Shown here piece by piece: positions 48,980 to 57,546 of a DNA stretch of 64,000 nucleotides. The stretch lies in NCBI RefSeq assembly GCF_004358345.1, contig NZ_CP037952.1, positions 4,340,001 through 4,404,000 on the forward strand. Reading direction: 5' to 3'. The notes under the pieces were generated by a model. It was not told where the DNA came from. It was given only the letters and a program-made list of their open reading frames with translations, and searched no databases. A program made the position numbers and the translations under genes. The stretch is from Parashewanella spongiae. GTDB lineage: Bacteria; Pseudomonadota; Gammaproteobacteria; Enterobacterales; Shewanellaceae. Every line of letters starts with the position of its first letter. The first letter of the stretch is position 1.

Positions 48980-49338
48980 CCTTGCTCCATTTTTTCCATA
49001 TAGAGTCAAATACACCTCACTTCCTTTGACCAATAATTATTTTAACATCAAATGTAATCTCGCTTATTTTTCAAATAAATGCAAACGAGTTAGGGCCATT
49101 GTGTTGAGGTAATACTTTTCACCAAGATTATGTTTGATCCTGGCCAATAAAGAGCATACTGTGTTGTCTTTGATTTTATGCTGGTAGACACGGAATTGTC
49201 CCAAAGTTACTTAGAGCACAAGCTCACCTTACATTTTATTAAGAACTTTAAGCTTCTAATTAAAAATCTTTAACTTATCAAATAAATTTTCATATTTTAA
49301 TATGCTTGTTTACTTTATTAAAAACTACTCACTATTTC
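48980..49338. other. Gene-free stretch between divergent genes
   Basis: 359 bases separating the TonB receptor start from the kinase-fold gene. Both promoters must lie here. It is AT-rich toward the right. No repeat or RNA gene is recognised. Confidence 0.5.
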
Positions 49339-50103
49339 ATGCAGCCCCTTATTACATCAGAAGCTTCTCCTACATATCAGTCACTGCAAAAGGCTACAAA
49401 ATTTACATGGACGATTGGTGGAACTGAATACGAATGTGATAAAAAAGCACTTGAAAAATCAGGGTTGAGAGAAAGATATACTGATTTTCATTATATCGAT
49501 CGAGGTTGGTATGCATACATATATAGAGCAACTGATAAAAAAGAACTTAGTCACTGGGCTCTAAAAGTCGTCGAAAAAGAAAAATGGCAACGTAGATTTA
49601 AGCAAGATATAAATAACTTTCATTTAACTAAAGGCGAGAAAGCAATAATACAGTCTCTAGAGCATCACGACTTAGGTCCAACAGGTGTTTTGGTTATTGA
49701 ATTTGCAGATGGGGACATGTCTTACAGGGATACCCCTTTTAAAAAAATAAAAACTGAACGTACATTTCGGATATTGGCTCGGCAGTTATTAGAAGGAGTT
49801 GAAACCTTAGATAGACTTGGTTTGTATCATGATACCCTTGGTTTGTTTGATTTTTTGTATGTAAATGATGCTGGTAGGGTAAAGTTAAGTGGTCTAGAGC
49901 GAGCAGTAAAAAACCACAGGCTTAATAAAGAAGCCCTTAAAGTCGTTTATAGCGCTCTAAAGCCTTTCTCTCGAAGTTTTAAACTCAGCGATGCAAGCAA
50001 CGATTTACTTTCAACTTTAGAGGGTGGGAAAAGTGTCGCAGCTGATTTATTGAAACATGAAATATTTACTACCCTACCTGTCGACCTTCCATTAGAGTTA
50101 TAG
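49339..50103 (+). CDS. Protein-kinase-fold protein, catalytically degenerate (pseudokinase)
   Basis: 254 residues from ATG49339; the frame is open from a TTG at 49306 but MQPLITSEAS looks like a natural start. N lobe: a degenerate Gly loop DRGWYAYIYRATD and the ALKVV strand with a Lys at ~76 in the ATP-site position. C lobe: GLYHDTLGLFDFLYVNDAGR aligns with the HRD...N loop but has YHD for HRD and lacks the catalytic-loop Lys and Asn; VKLSGLERA stands where DFG should be. The end DLLKHEIFTTLP matches the last kinase subdomain. So the fold is kept and the chemistry apparently lost. No Shine-Dalgarno. Effector or scaffold roles are possible. Confidence 0.65.
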   Translation: MQPLITSEASPTYQSLQKATKFTWTIGGTEYECDKKALEKSGLRERYTDFHYIDRGWYAYIYRATDKKELSHWALKVVEKEKWQRRFKQDINNFHLTKGEKAIIQSLEHHDLGPTGVLVIEFADGDMSYRDTPFKKIKTERTFRILARQLLEGVETLDRLGLYHDTLGLFDFLYVNDAGRVKLSGLERAVKNHRLNKEALKVVYSALKPFSRSFKLSDASNDLLSTLEGGKSVAADLLKHEIFTTLPVDLPLEL

Positions 50104-50537
50104 CGTAATTTTTTCATCATCAACATAAGAATAAGAGCCAAATAAATACATTATGAAACACTGTGATTAACTTGAAATTGTCCAGTTCTATTCTATGACA
50201 TTTTCTGTATGGCGCATTCTGTAATTTTTCGTCATTCCCCTGCGAAGGCAGGAATCCAGTGGTTTTGAAAAATCTAAGAAATTTTTGTGCCGTTAATTAA
50301 TATGTTTAACAGCCAAAGAAAGACACTGGATGCCCGACTAAAACATTCGGGCATGACTTGTGCTGTTTAAGGTAAGGCTTATAAATTCTGTGATGTTTAT
50401 GTCCACAAATGAGTTTGTACTCCTGACCCGTTTTTAACTAAAATATCTATTCAACATTATGTGAATTTCAATAACTTTACGTAACATATTAAATTTCAAA
50501 AGAAAGGATAGTTGTGCATATTCCAATATTTTCATAG
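50104..50537. other. Gene-free stretch with 3' repeat and hairpin repeat
   Basis: 434 bases. 50193-50229 is a 37-bp sequence repeated downstream of the small gene at 54998 (55357-55393, two mismatches). 50226-50373 looks like a family C relative with two hairpins (ATTCCCCTGC...GGCAGGAAT and GATGCCCG...CGGGCAT). The rest is AT-rich with nothing recognised. Confidence 0.6.
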
Positions 50538-51644
50538 TTATTTATTTTCATTATAAATCTCTTCTAAAAGTGGTACATGTTTTAGGCTACGCCCAAGTTG
50601 TAAGTAATCCTTTTGGTTGATCAACGACGATAAATTAATAATTGATGACATTACTTTGGCTTCGTAACCTAACCGAAGACCCAAAGTAAACCAAGGTACC
50701 AAGATATAAGGTACATCTTGCTCTATATACCTATCATTCATGTTGTTAGGGCACAGATATTGCTCATTGTGAACAGCTGACTGAGTAAAAAAGTCATAAA
50801 TGGAATTAAATGAAGTCCCATAAAATTGATTTAACATTTCTACATAGCTGCATATTTCAAATCCGCATAATTTACCAATATGTTGTCGCTCTTTATCCAT
50901 CTCAGTGATCAAAGTAGCTGTTTTTTCAGAGATTCCATCTTTATAAAAATAAAAAGGGAGGTTCCCATTACCTATACGTCCAGCATTTAAGAGAGTATTT
51001 ATCGGATGAGTTATACCATCTGGGATGGTTAGTCCTAATTTAATTACGCTTTGATGAACAATCAGCTCAAGAGGAAGAATTGTCCTTAATTCAATTAAAA
51101 CTTCAGTCATTATCTGTCTTGGTAACATCGCAACAGATAGCATTTTTTTAATTGCAATTATCGATATTTTCCCTGGTGATTCAGCTCTACAAGCGTACGG
51201 TAAGCTATTAAAATCAACAAAAGTTACTTGTAGTTTATTAGATTGTTTTAGTAATTGATTATAAAAAAACAAAGCTGAAAAATGAGCGTTAAATGTACAA
51301 ACCACTTGTCCATTATTTAGATGGTTATACATACTGTTAAAGATTTCATCATGAGCAAAACCTGGTATACACAAAAAAATATATTTAGCGTTATTAAGGG
51401 CGTCTTTCATGTCACTTGTAACATGATGAATTTTTACTTTGAAATTAAGTTCACCACAACACTGGACTTCAGAATTTTGCATTAAATAATTTAATGTACT
51501 CGCATGGTTTTGAGGCGCATAAAGGGTAACTTTATACCCTAAGTACGTTAGGTGGGCAGCAATAGCTTGCCCACCATTTCCACAACCCACGATTGTGATA
51601 TTTTTAATATTAGAATGCTCTGTAAATTCGTTTGTTATATTCAT
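50538..51644 (-). CDS. Opine dehydrogenase-like NAD(P)-dependent enzyme
   Basis: 368 residues. N-terminal Rossmann motif ITIVGCGNGGQAIAAHLTYL with GYKVTLY after it, and AKYIFLCIPGFAHDEIF. C-terminal octopine/nopaline dehydrogenase domain (about 190-350) with LTIPDGITHPINTLLNAGR, whose His is the expected catalytic residue. The family reductively condenses an amino acid with a keto acid. GGA lies just before the ATG. It stands alone on the minus strand between two kinase-fold genes. No nicotianamine-synthase-like gene or metallophore exporter is next to it, so substrate and product are unknown. Confidence 0.78.
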   Translation of the reverse strand: MNITNEFTEHSNIKNITIVGCGNGGQAIAAHLTYLGYKVTLYAPQNHASTLNYLMQNSEVQCCGELNFKVKIHHVTSDMKDALNNAKYIFLCIPGFAHDEIFNSMYNHLNNGQVVCTFNAHFSALFFYNQLLKQSNKLQVTFVDFNSLPYACRAESPGKISIIAIKKMLSVAMLPRQIMTEVLIELRTILPLELIVHQSVIKLGLTIPDGITHPINTLLNAGRIGNGNLPFYFYKDGISEKTATLITEMDKERQHIGKLCGFEICSYVEMLNQFYGTSFNSIYDFFTQSAVHNEQYLCPNNMNDRYIEQDVPYILVPWFTLGLRLGYEAKVMSSIINLSSLINQKDYLQLGRSLKHVPLLEEIYNENK

Positions 51645-52506
51645 ATCATTCCAATTAGTTTCATGATTATTTTATAAAATCAATTTATTGCTTTGCTATA
51701 TGAGTGAGAATAAGTAATCTCTACTATTTGTGATGGGGAATTGTTTTCCGAGTAAAATCATATTGTAACGGATCTCATTACCAGATATTTCAAACACGCT
51801 AACAACAACATAGTATTGAAATATGAACTTTAAACTAGTTCATTTAAGACTGGTTAATGTGGTTAAGTTATAAGGCACTCTTAAGCTTAATACTGTCTAG
51901 GTGCTATGAGAAGAATAAACTGTTTTTATCCATTGATTGTGTCAACGGTGCTAACAGTCAAACTCGGAAATATCCAAATCCGAGATAGATTTTTTGATTT
52001 CCTCTCATTACACCATCAAACAGTTTCGAGCCTGAAATACTCAACACACTAAAAAGGTTAACCAAATTCCCCTTCGAATTTGCCTACGTGAATACTGATA
52101 ATGATTTGAACTCAGCTCGTTGAGTTAGCTTTCGTTGGAGCCTAGTTTGCGACTTGAAAGCGACAGTTATTCTCAGCGATGAGCGGCGGAGTTTTCAACT
52201 TTGTCAGGGCGGCACAGGCGCTTCCAAAGGAGAATTTGCTGGTAAATCTCCTTTTAAACTGTGTGACACGCCGTATCACGACTTTTAAGTTTCGTAATAA
52301 CTTTAATCACTTAGTGTAAATTAAAATAGTTTCAATTTTCAGTAAAGAAAACTAAATCAAACTGTCCTCAAAATGAGATTATAAAATTCAAATCAAAATT
52401 ATTTTTTGTTGGGTATAGATAAATAATCATTAATTTATAGGCAATCATTCTTTAATATTTAGTTGTTAAAATATGTATTAACTATCAACAAAAGGTTTGT
52501 ATTTTT
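51645..52506. other. Gene-free 862-base stretch with repeat family F
   Basis: 51960-52070 matches, inverted, the two halves of family F around MITE A2 (33469-33521, 33744-33791); here it is uninterrupted. Further right is a hairpin (AAAGGAG...CTCCTTT, about 52223-52258). The last ~150 bases are extremely AT-rich and probably hold the promoter for the next gene. No ORF is supported. Confidence 0.6.
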
Positions 52507-52971
52507 ATGGCTATTCCCGTAAACCAATCAATGCGTTTAACACATAACTTTGAAAACCCAACAATGGATGAGGCACAAAAAAAAATTGATACCTTTAATA
52601 AATATAATAAAATACCTGATCTCCAAATTAGAGCGTATTCAACCAAGAATTGGTTAATGGTTAATCATGGTCTCCTGACTGATAAAGAATTAATCAATGC
52701 TTTTTTTAACATTGGCGCGGATTATAGCCAATTACAAAATGATAGTTTTCATTTCGGTGACTATAAATTGTCATTAGCTTTCAATGCAATTGCTACTGAA
52801 TATTTCACTTATTCAGCAGAGGCATTAAATGCATCAACTCCAGATATGGAAAACACAAAAGAAACAAAAAAAGAGGAAAGTTATAGTAAAACAATCAGAA
52901 GTCATTTGGAGACACTAATGCAAGATAAGGAAACCATTACTAATGAATTGGCTAAGCCAAAATTAGAATAG
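52507..52971 (+). CDS. Unrecognised 154-residue protein
   Basis: Soluble, no signal peptide. The middle part (about 40-105: IRAYSTKNWLMVNHGLLTDK, NAFFNIGADYSQLQNDSFHF) looks folded, with mixed helix and aromatic residues. The C-terminal 45 residues are Lys/Glu/Thr-rich and probably helical or disordered. No catalytic motif is visible. AAAGG is 12 bases before the ATG, too far to be a good ribosome site. Very AT-rich, like its neighbours. Confidence 0.55.
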   Translation: MAIPVNQSMRLTHNFENPTMDEAQKKIDTFNKYNKIPDLQIRAYSTKNWLMVNHGLLTDKELINAFFNIGADYSQLQNDSFHFGDYKLSLAFNAIATEYFTYSAEALNASTPDMENTKETKKEESYSKTIRSHLETLMQDKETITNELAKPKLE

Positions 52972-53353
52972 CGGTTTAAACACTTTTTAGATAAACAGCT
53001 TGCCTTTCTAGACGAAATGCAACAAATGGATGTCTACCCCTCACACTTTCCATGGTACCTGCAACACTTTGTTTTTTAAAACTTATTTTCATTCATCAAT
53101 AAGCCCACAATGAGCGCTGGTGAACCCCAAAATGCCTCATTATGTTTCAAGAGTTATACCAATTAAGTCATTAGACTTTTATATTTATTCATCTTGTTAA
53201 AACGAGCATCTCAATTCAGTGTTGTTATGCAAAATTTTTTAAGGGTATGAACATTGACTAAATTTAATGCCTCATAAAATAGATAAGATATAGATTTTTG
53301 CTAGTATTTACAGACCCTTATTTATTCACAATAATTAATTATCAATTAAGCAT
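52972..53353. other. Gene-free stretch
   Basis: 382 bases. It holds a lone half-end of family D (GTTATACCAATTAA near 53153-53166); otherwise only AT-rich sequence before the next start. No terminator with a good stem is seen after the 154-residue gene. Confidence 0.5.
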
Positions 53354-54226
53354 ATGATGATAACCTCAGTTACAGTGACTCCTAATAGTGATTGGTCAAA
53401 AATAATCACAGACTATGAATCAGTAAATAATTCATTGAAAGTTATTGGCGAGGCGATGTTCACCATTGAAGATGCAGATCAATATCTCGCTGATATCAAT
53501 GACCATGTTAAAGCAACTTACGCAGAAGCTATTTTAAATAAATATGAAATCGAAACATACATAAGCGCAGGTTTATTCGGTTCAATTTTATTCGCAACTA
53601 TATTCAAAGCTAGAGAGAAGTGTTCAGGAGAGAATTTTGCGTTCAGTTTGATCATGACATCAGGGTCAGATGAAGAAATCCATAAACAAAGATCAGGAAT
53701 AGCACAAGAAAAATCTTATTCAAAATTGCTTGGTCACCAGTTAGCCGTTCAAACCCATCAACATATTAGGATGGAAGAATTATATACTGATATACTGATA
53801 CAAGAACTGGCTGCACATGCATTTACTAGAGATAAAGTTCAATTTGATGAAGAGTCTTTAAAATCCACCATTTACCAAATTTCTGAAATCTTAATGCAGA
53901 TGGATGAATTAGGTATAAAAAACGGTGGAAATGCAACTGACTTATTGTATTTTCCTAAACAAGGTCGAATCAAAATATCAGCTCTCGAAAAAGTGACAAG
54001 GCTCATCCCTGGTGAAAAAAATAACCTAAGTGTTTTAAGAAAACTTTTACAATATGATTTAGAAATAGATCAATTAGATAGCTTTCAAAAACCAGATTGG
54101 ATGTCTGAAGAGTTATTTGAGCTAGTTAAGAGTATTCTTTCAGATGAGCAATTAAGTGCAGAAAGTATTAAACATCATCCTCAATTAAGTGGTTTGCATG
54201 GAATCGGTGTTCAATTATTAATTTAA
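53354..54226 (+). CDS. Second kinase-fold protein without catalytic residues
   Basis: 290 residues. A helical N-terminal part (1-65) precedes a Gly-loop-like SAGLFGSILFATIFKA (about 71-86) and a SLI strand that lacks the ATP-site Lys. The C lobe has LGIKNGGNATDLLYFPKQGR, where the HRDLKPEN loop should be but none of its catalytic residues remain, then IKISALEKV in place of the DFG segment. The end SEELFELVKSILSDEQLSAE and SIKHHPQL matches kinase subdomain XI well. It resembles the product of 49339-50103 in plan but is far diverged. Starts ATGATG without Shine-Dalgarno. Confidence 0.6.
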   Translation: MMITSVTVTPNSDWSKIITDYESVNNSLKVIGEAMFTIEDADQYLADINDHVKATYAEAILNKYEIETYISAGLFGSILFATIFKAREKCSGENFAFSLIMTSGSDEEIHKQRSGIAQEKSYSKLLGHQLAVQTHQHIRMEELYTDILIQELAAHAFTRDKVQFDEESLKSTIYQISEILMQMDELGIKNGGNATDLLYFPKQGRIKISALEKVTRLIPGEKNNLSVLRKLLQYDLEIDQLDSFQKPDWMSEELFELVKSILSDEQLSAESIKHHPQLSGLHGIGVQLLI

Positions 54227-54233
54227 CTTTAAA

Positions 54234-54496
54234 TCTAAATAAATCGGTTGGGAGTGTTCATATACGCAGATAAAATTACTGATAGCAAGGCATGAATAGC
54301 AGCAAGTAGTGGTTACCGACATACAAAACTATCGTTACTTCGTTTCTACTTGCAAAATTTATAACACAGCTAACGGTGATTTTGGCAAGTATATGAATGT
54401 TCAGCACTCACCTGATGAGTGAATTCGGGTTGTTTAATTTTGTACTTAACTTCAATAGATTAAAGTTAAATTGTGCGTTCAACCGATTTATTTAGG
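54234..54496. repeat. MITE family A relative, copy A3 (263 bp)
   Basis: Ends TCTAAATAAATCGGTTG and CAACCGATTTATTTAGG with a 5-bp duplication TTAAA on both sides (54229-54233, 54497-54501). It has the same duplication length and end pattern as A1 and A2, with a diverged interior that includes the hairpin module (54317-54347). It lies eight bases after the pseudokinase stop. Confidence 0.85.
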
Positions 54497-54537
54497 TTAA
54501 AGCTTTAGTTTCAACTTTAATATTCTAATCCAACTTA

Positions 54538-54687
54538 GGAAAGTTGCGGAAGAAAGTATACCGATGAGTTCTTGTCACTCCAGCGCAGGCTGGAGTCTAG
54601 TGCCTTTGCTTTTTCCTATAAAAAGTCACTGGATACCAGCTTTCGCTGGTATGACAAAGATTGGTACTTTCTAAATCGCTAGATCCC
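54538..54687. repeat. MITE family C, copy C3 (150 bp)
   Basis: Ends GGAAAGTTGCGG and CGCTAGATCCC between TTA repeats (54535-54537, 54688-54690). Inverted relative to C1 and nearly identical to it except that it lacks C1's 31-bp module. With A3 it fills most of the 771-base gap before the next gene; 54700-54990 shows nothing recognisable. Confidence 0.85.
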
Positions 54688-54997
54688 TTAGCTTTTTCCC
54701 CTTATCTAACCTAAAAAGTTTTTATACATATCCGCTATATCACTGGCTATGTTTAGCGGCTCAATACATAATGACTTCGGCTCGATTACATCCGAAATTT
54801 TGAGACCACATTAAGTGGAAATATGAGCAATGATGGGGTGAATGCCGCTAACAGAGGCTATTTTATCCACTTATTTTTCTAAAAATTCAATTAACTTAGG
54901 GGCGTACTATACATTTTGTCCATTACAGCTTAGGGTTATAACTTTACACAAGATGAAATAAGCGTGATCATTCTAAAATAAATGAGTATTAACTATT

Positions 54998-55339
54998 ATG
55001 GTGGTGACTAATCTAATGTCTATAGTCAAATCTCCCTCTGTTTCAGAACAGGCTAGCGGTTGCTCTAATCATACAAGCCACTCAACTAATGTCTCTCAAA
55101 TTAATTTGAATCAAGTCGGCTACTATATTAAAAGAGAAAGCATTTTTTCCCATATTTGTAAGGTTTTATGCTGTTGCTTTTTTGTAAAAAATAATAGTGA
55201 ACATGTTGATTGGAAAAGTGAATTATCCCAGTGCCAAGTTGATCCTAGTGCCCATACTTATCCTCATCATAATGACTTTGATACAGGAAGTGCTAGCAGC
55301 TATTTTGACCAGTTCCCTTACAAAAAAAATGAAACCTAG
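54998..55339 (+). CDS. Small Ser/Cys-rich protein, unknown
   Basis: 113 residues (107 if it starts at ATG55016). Ser/Thr/Asn/His-rich N-terminal half, then SHICKVLCCCFFVKNN (about 50-65), a Cys cluster beside hydrophobic residues. That is the type of site which can be lipidated or sit at a membrane. The C terminus is His/Tyr/Asp-rich. No family. A 37-bp repeat follows 17 bases after the stop. Coding status is moderate: short, AT-rich and without a clear ribosome site. Confidence 0.45.
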   Translation: MVVTNLMSIVKSPSVSEQASGCSNHTSHSTNVSQINLNQVGYYIKRESIFSHICKVLCCCFFVKNNSEHVDWKSELSQCQVDPSAHTYPHHNDFDTGSASSYFDQFPYKKNET

Positions 55340-55467
55340 ACAGATTTTGTCCAGATCTATGACATTTTCTGTATCGCGCGTTCTGTAATTTTTTCTGCTT
55401 ATATGAACGCTCCCAACTGATTTATTTAGGATAATACCGTCACAAAATACTTACTTGATCAATTTAG

Positions 55468-57225
55468 CTACCGTTGGGCAATCTTGCCAAATTTCCCCAG
55501 CAACCATTGATTTCCACTTTTAAACCCCAAATTCACATGAATGATGTCGCCTTGCCCGAGCTTACTGCGCAGCATTTTCGCTTCTACTGGGCTCTGCGGC
55601 ACATCAAAAGTTGAATTTGGGTATTCTTTCTGGCAAATAGTGCTTCCTTCCCAGATGTTCCCGCCTTGAGAAGACACCTTCCAACGGCCGTCAGATAAAC
55701 GGCAGGCAAATGCTCTTTGCGCATTCCAATCTACTTTCATAAAACGATTACCACTACCCGTAAACGATGCAATTCGACCAGAAGAATACGCATCATGGCT
55801 GGTTTCTGGTCCAAATGCCCATAGCTGTTTATTTAAACGACCTTGCTCATTATCTAAGTCATATTCTTCTAACATGTCTAAACCAAGTGCATTAACTCCA
55901 TTTTCAATGCCTATTCTGGCTTGCTCGGTTGTCACATGATCATTACAAAAGTAATTAATACATTCTTGTGATCGTAAAAATCGTTTCTTATCAAAATGGT
56001 TCGCATTAATATCAATGCTAGCCACGCCAATATTATTTTCAAAACGTTGTCCTATCATCACACTTGGGGAAAATTGACAACCAATACTGCCAGCACTTTT
56101 GTAGAAGAATATTCGCTTACCCGCTTTGCGTATTTTTTCGAAGCTCAATGTGTTTGGAACAGCCTGACAGCCATCAATTTGATAAACCATATCACCCAAC
56201 CAACTGACGTCTTTTTCAAGTCCCAGATATCCTGATAAATCACCACCAAAGTCATCTTGTAAAAAGAAGAACACAACATCACTGTCATCGGCGCCTTTTA
56301 ACCAACTTTCGACTTCACCAAGTATCCGGCGGAGTGAGGTAGTAAAAAAATGACAATCAACCGAATGGCAAACTTTGGTATAGCTCCCTGCTGAACGAAC
56401 ATCTAACTCAAAAAAGCGCACACCGAGTTGTAATTGCTCAATTATAGAACGTCTATGATTCGGTCCGGGTATTAATTGGCCTGAAAAGTAAGCCGTACTA
56501 TTAAATGAGTTATGTGATGATAATACGTGTATTTGTGGTAATGGTAATTTAGAGGCAAGAATTTGGTTTAAATTGATCGCACTTTCAAGATTACTGCTGT
56601 ACCTCGGTAGCACTTTAAATGAATCAATATTTTCAGAAATCCAACCACCAGGACGCTTGCCTATGTTAGAACTTGAGCGGGTTTGCTCAGACCATTGTCT
56701 GCCTTTATCTAAATAGGGATACTCGTAAAGTTCGGTCGTCACTTTTCCTGAAATTAACAAGGACTCGGCACTGTTTCTACCAATGGCAGTATTGTCTAAA
56801 TCATTTTGCTCTTGATTCTCTTCTAGGCAATATGGCGTACCTCTAAATCCATTATTTTCAAACAAGCAAGCGAAATTATTAGACTTCCTTGTACCCACTT
56901 TAAAAGAGCTAATACTATCGTCGAGAGCGCCCATTTTATAAGTATTGGCCAGTATTTTAGTCTGTTTTCCTTTAAAGCTCCCATGTCCAAAAACAGTCAC
57001 AAAAGCACGGCCATAAAGCTTAATTGAGGAAACCTGATCATTACGATGATCACCTATCCAACTGATATTCTCCACACCATAACACCATTCTTCTCCCTGA
57101 TATTCTGGATGCTCATAGAGGCATATTTTATCTCTTTCGGTTATATTTTCGTTACTCTCTGCAAAACTAAATTGACTCAATAACATTATTAAACCTAACA
57201 GGCTTAGCTTATTCAGAATTCTCAT
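55468..57225 (-). CDS. Secreted PI-PLC X-domain protein with beta/gamma-crystallin-like N terminus
   Basis: 585 residues from ATG57225 (the frame is open to a TTG at 57237). Signal peptide ending SQFSFA. Residues ~30-190 contain crystallin-like repeats (CLYEHPEYQGEEWCYG, VTVFGHGSFKGKQTKIL, CLFENNGFRGTPYCLEE). The PI-PLC X-like barrel (about 225-480) starts VLSSHNSFNST, continues LGVRFFELDVRSAG, and has CHSVDCHFF for the second His. The C-terminal ~110 residues (FMKVDWNAQRAFACRLSDGR, WLLGKFGKIAQR) resemble domains attached to other PI-PLC-like toxins. It probably cleaves phosphoinositides or related lipids outside the cell. Divergent from a second lipid-acting enzyme. Confidence 0.82.
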   Translation of the reverse strand: MRILNKLSLLGLIMLLSQFSFAESNENITERDKICLYEHPEYQGEEWCYGVENISWIGDHRNDQVSSIKLYGRAFVTVFGHGSFKGKQTKILANTYKMGALDDSISSFKVGTRKSNNFACLFENNGFRGTPYCLEENQEQNDLDNTAIGRNSAESLLISGKVTTELYEYPYLDKGRQWSEQTRSSSNIGKRPGGWISENIDSFKVLPRYSSNLESAINLNQILASKLPLPQIHVLSSHNSFNSTAYFSGQLIPGPNHRRSIIEQLQLGVRFFELDVRSAGSYTKVCHSVDCHFFTTSLRRILGEVESWLKGADDSDVVFFFLQDDFGGDLSGYLGLEKDVSWLGDMVYQIDGCQAVPNTLSFEKIRKAGKRIFFYKSAGSIGCQFSPSVMIGQRFENNIGVASIDINANHFDKKRFLRSQECINYFCNDHVTTEQARIGIENGVNALGLDMLEEYDLDNEQGRLNKQLWAFGPETSHDAYSSGRIASFTGSGNRFMKVDWNAQRAFACRLSDGRWKVSSQGGNIWEGSTICQKEYPNSTFDVPQSPVEAKMLRSKLGQGDIIHVNLGFKSGNQWLLGKFGKIAQR

Positions 57226-57546
57226 TATTGACCCCAAACATTCTGTTATTTATTTTCATTCTGCTCACAAAAAACAATGCAGATCACATTAAATATTACT
57301 TTTTATCGACATGCGTCACACAAATAAACAAGTATTAAATTTAATTTACATTTATGAACATTAAGAACGCTGCGTGAAATACCATTTTTTTCAACACCAT
57401 GAGACTCAAAAGTTAAGAATTAATGCTCTAATTTTGGATAAAAAGAGGAGTTGAAATACTAATAAGTTATTAAAGAAGTGTTAAAAATGCTGATAACGTG
57501 GTCGCCATAGAGTTATAAATAAACAAAAAACATAGGGGCATAAATT
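57226..57546. promoter_or_regulatory. Divergent promoter region of two secreted lipases
   Basis: 321 AT-rich bases between the two divergent start codons. Both genes must be transcribed from here, so joint control is possible. I see no long palindrome that would name a regulator. Confidence 0.5.

Noticed and set aside
49132-49144. GTTTGATCCTGGC, similar to the start of 16S rRNA
   Set aside because: Only 13 bases match; the following sequence has no rRNA character.
50538-51644. Opine-type metallophore gene cluster
   Set aside because: Only the dehydrogenase-like gene is present; no nicotianamine-synthase-like gene, exporter or metal uptake gene adjoins it, and the TonB receptor is 1.5 kb away across an unrelated gene.
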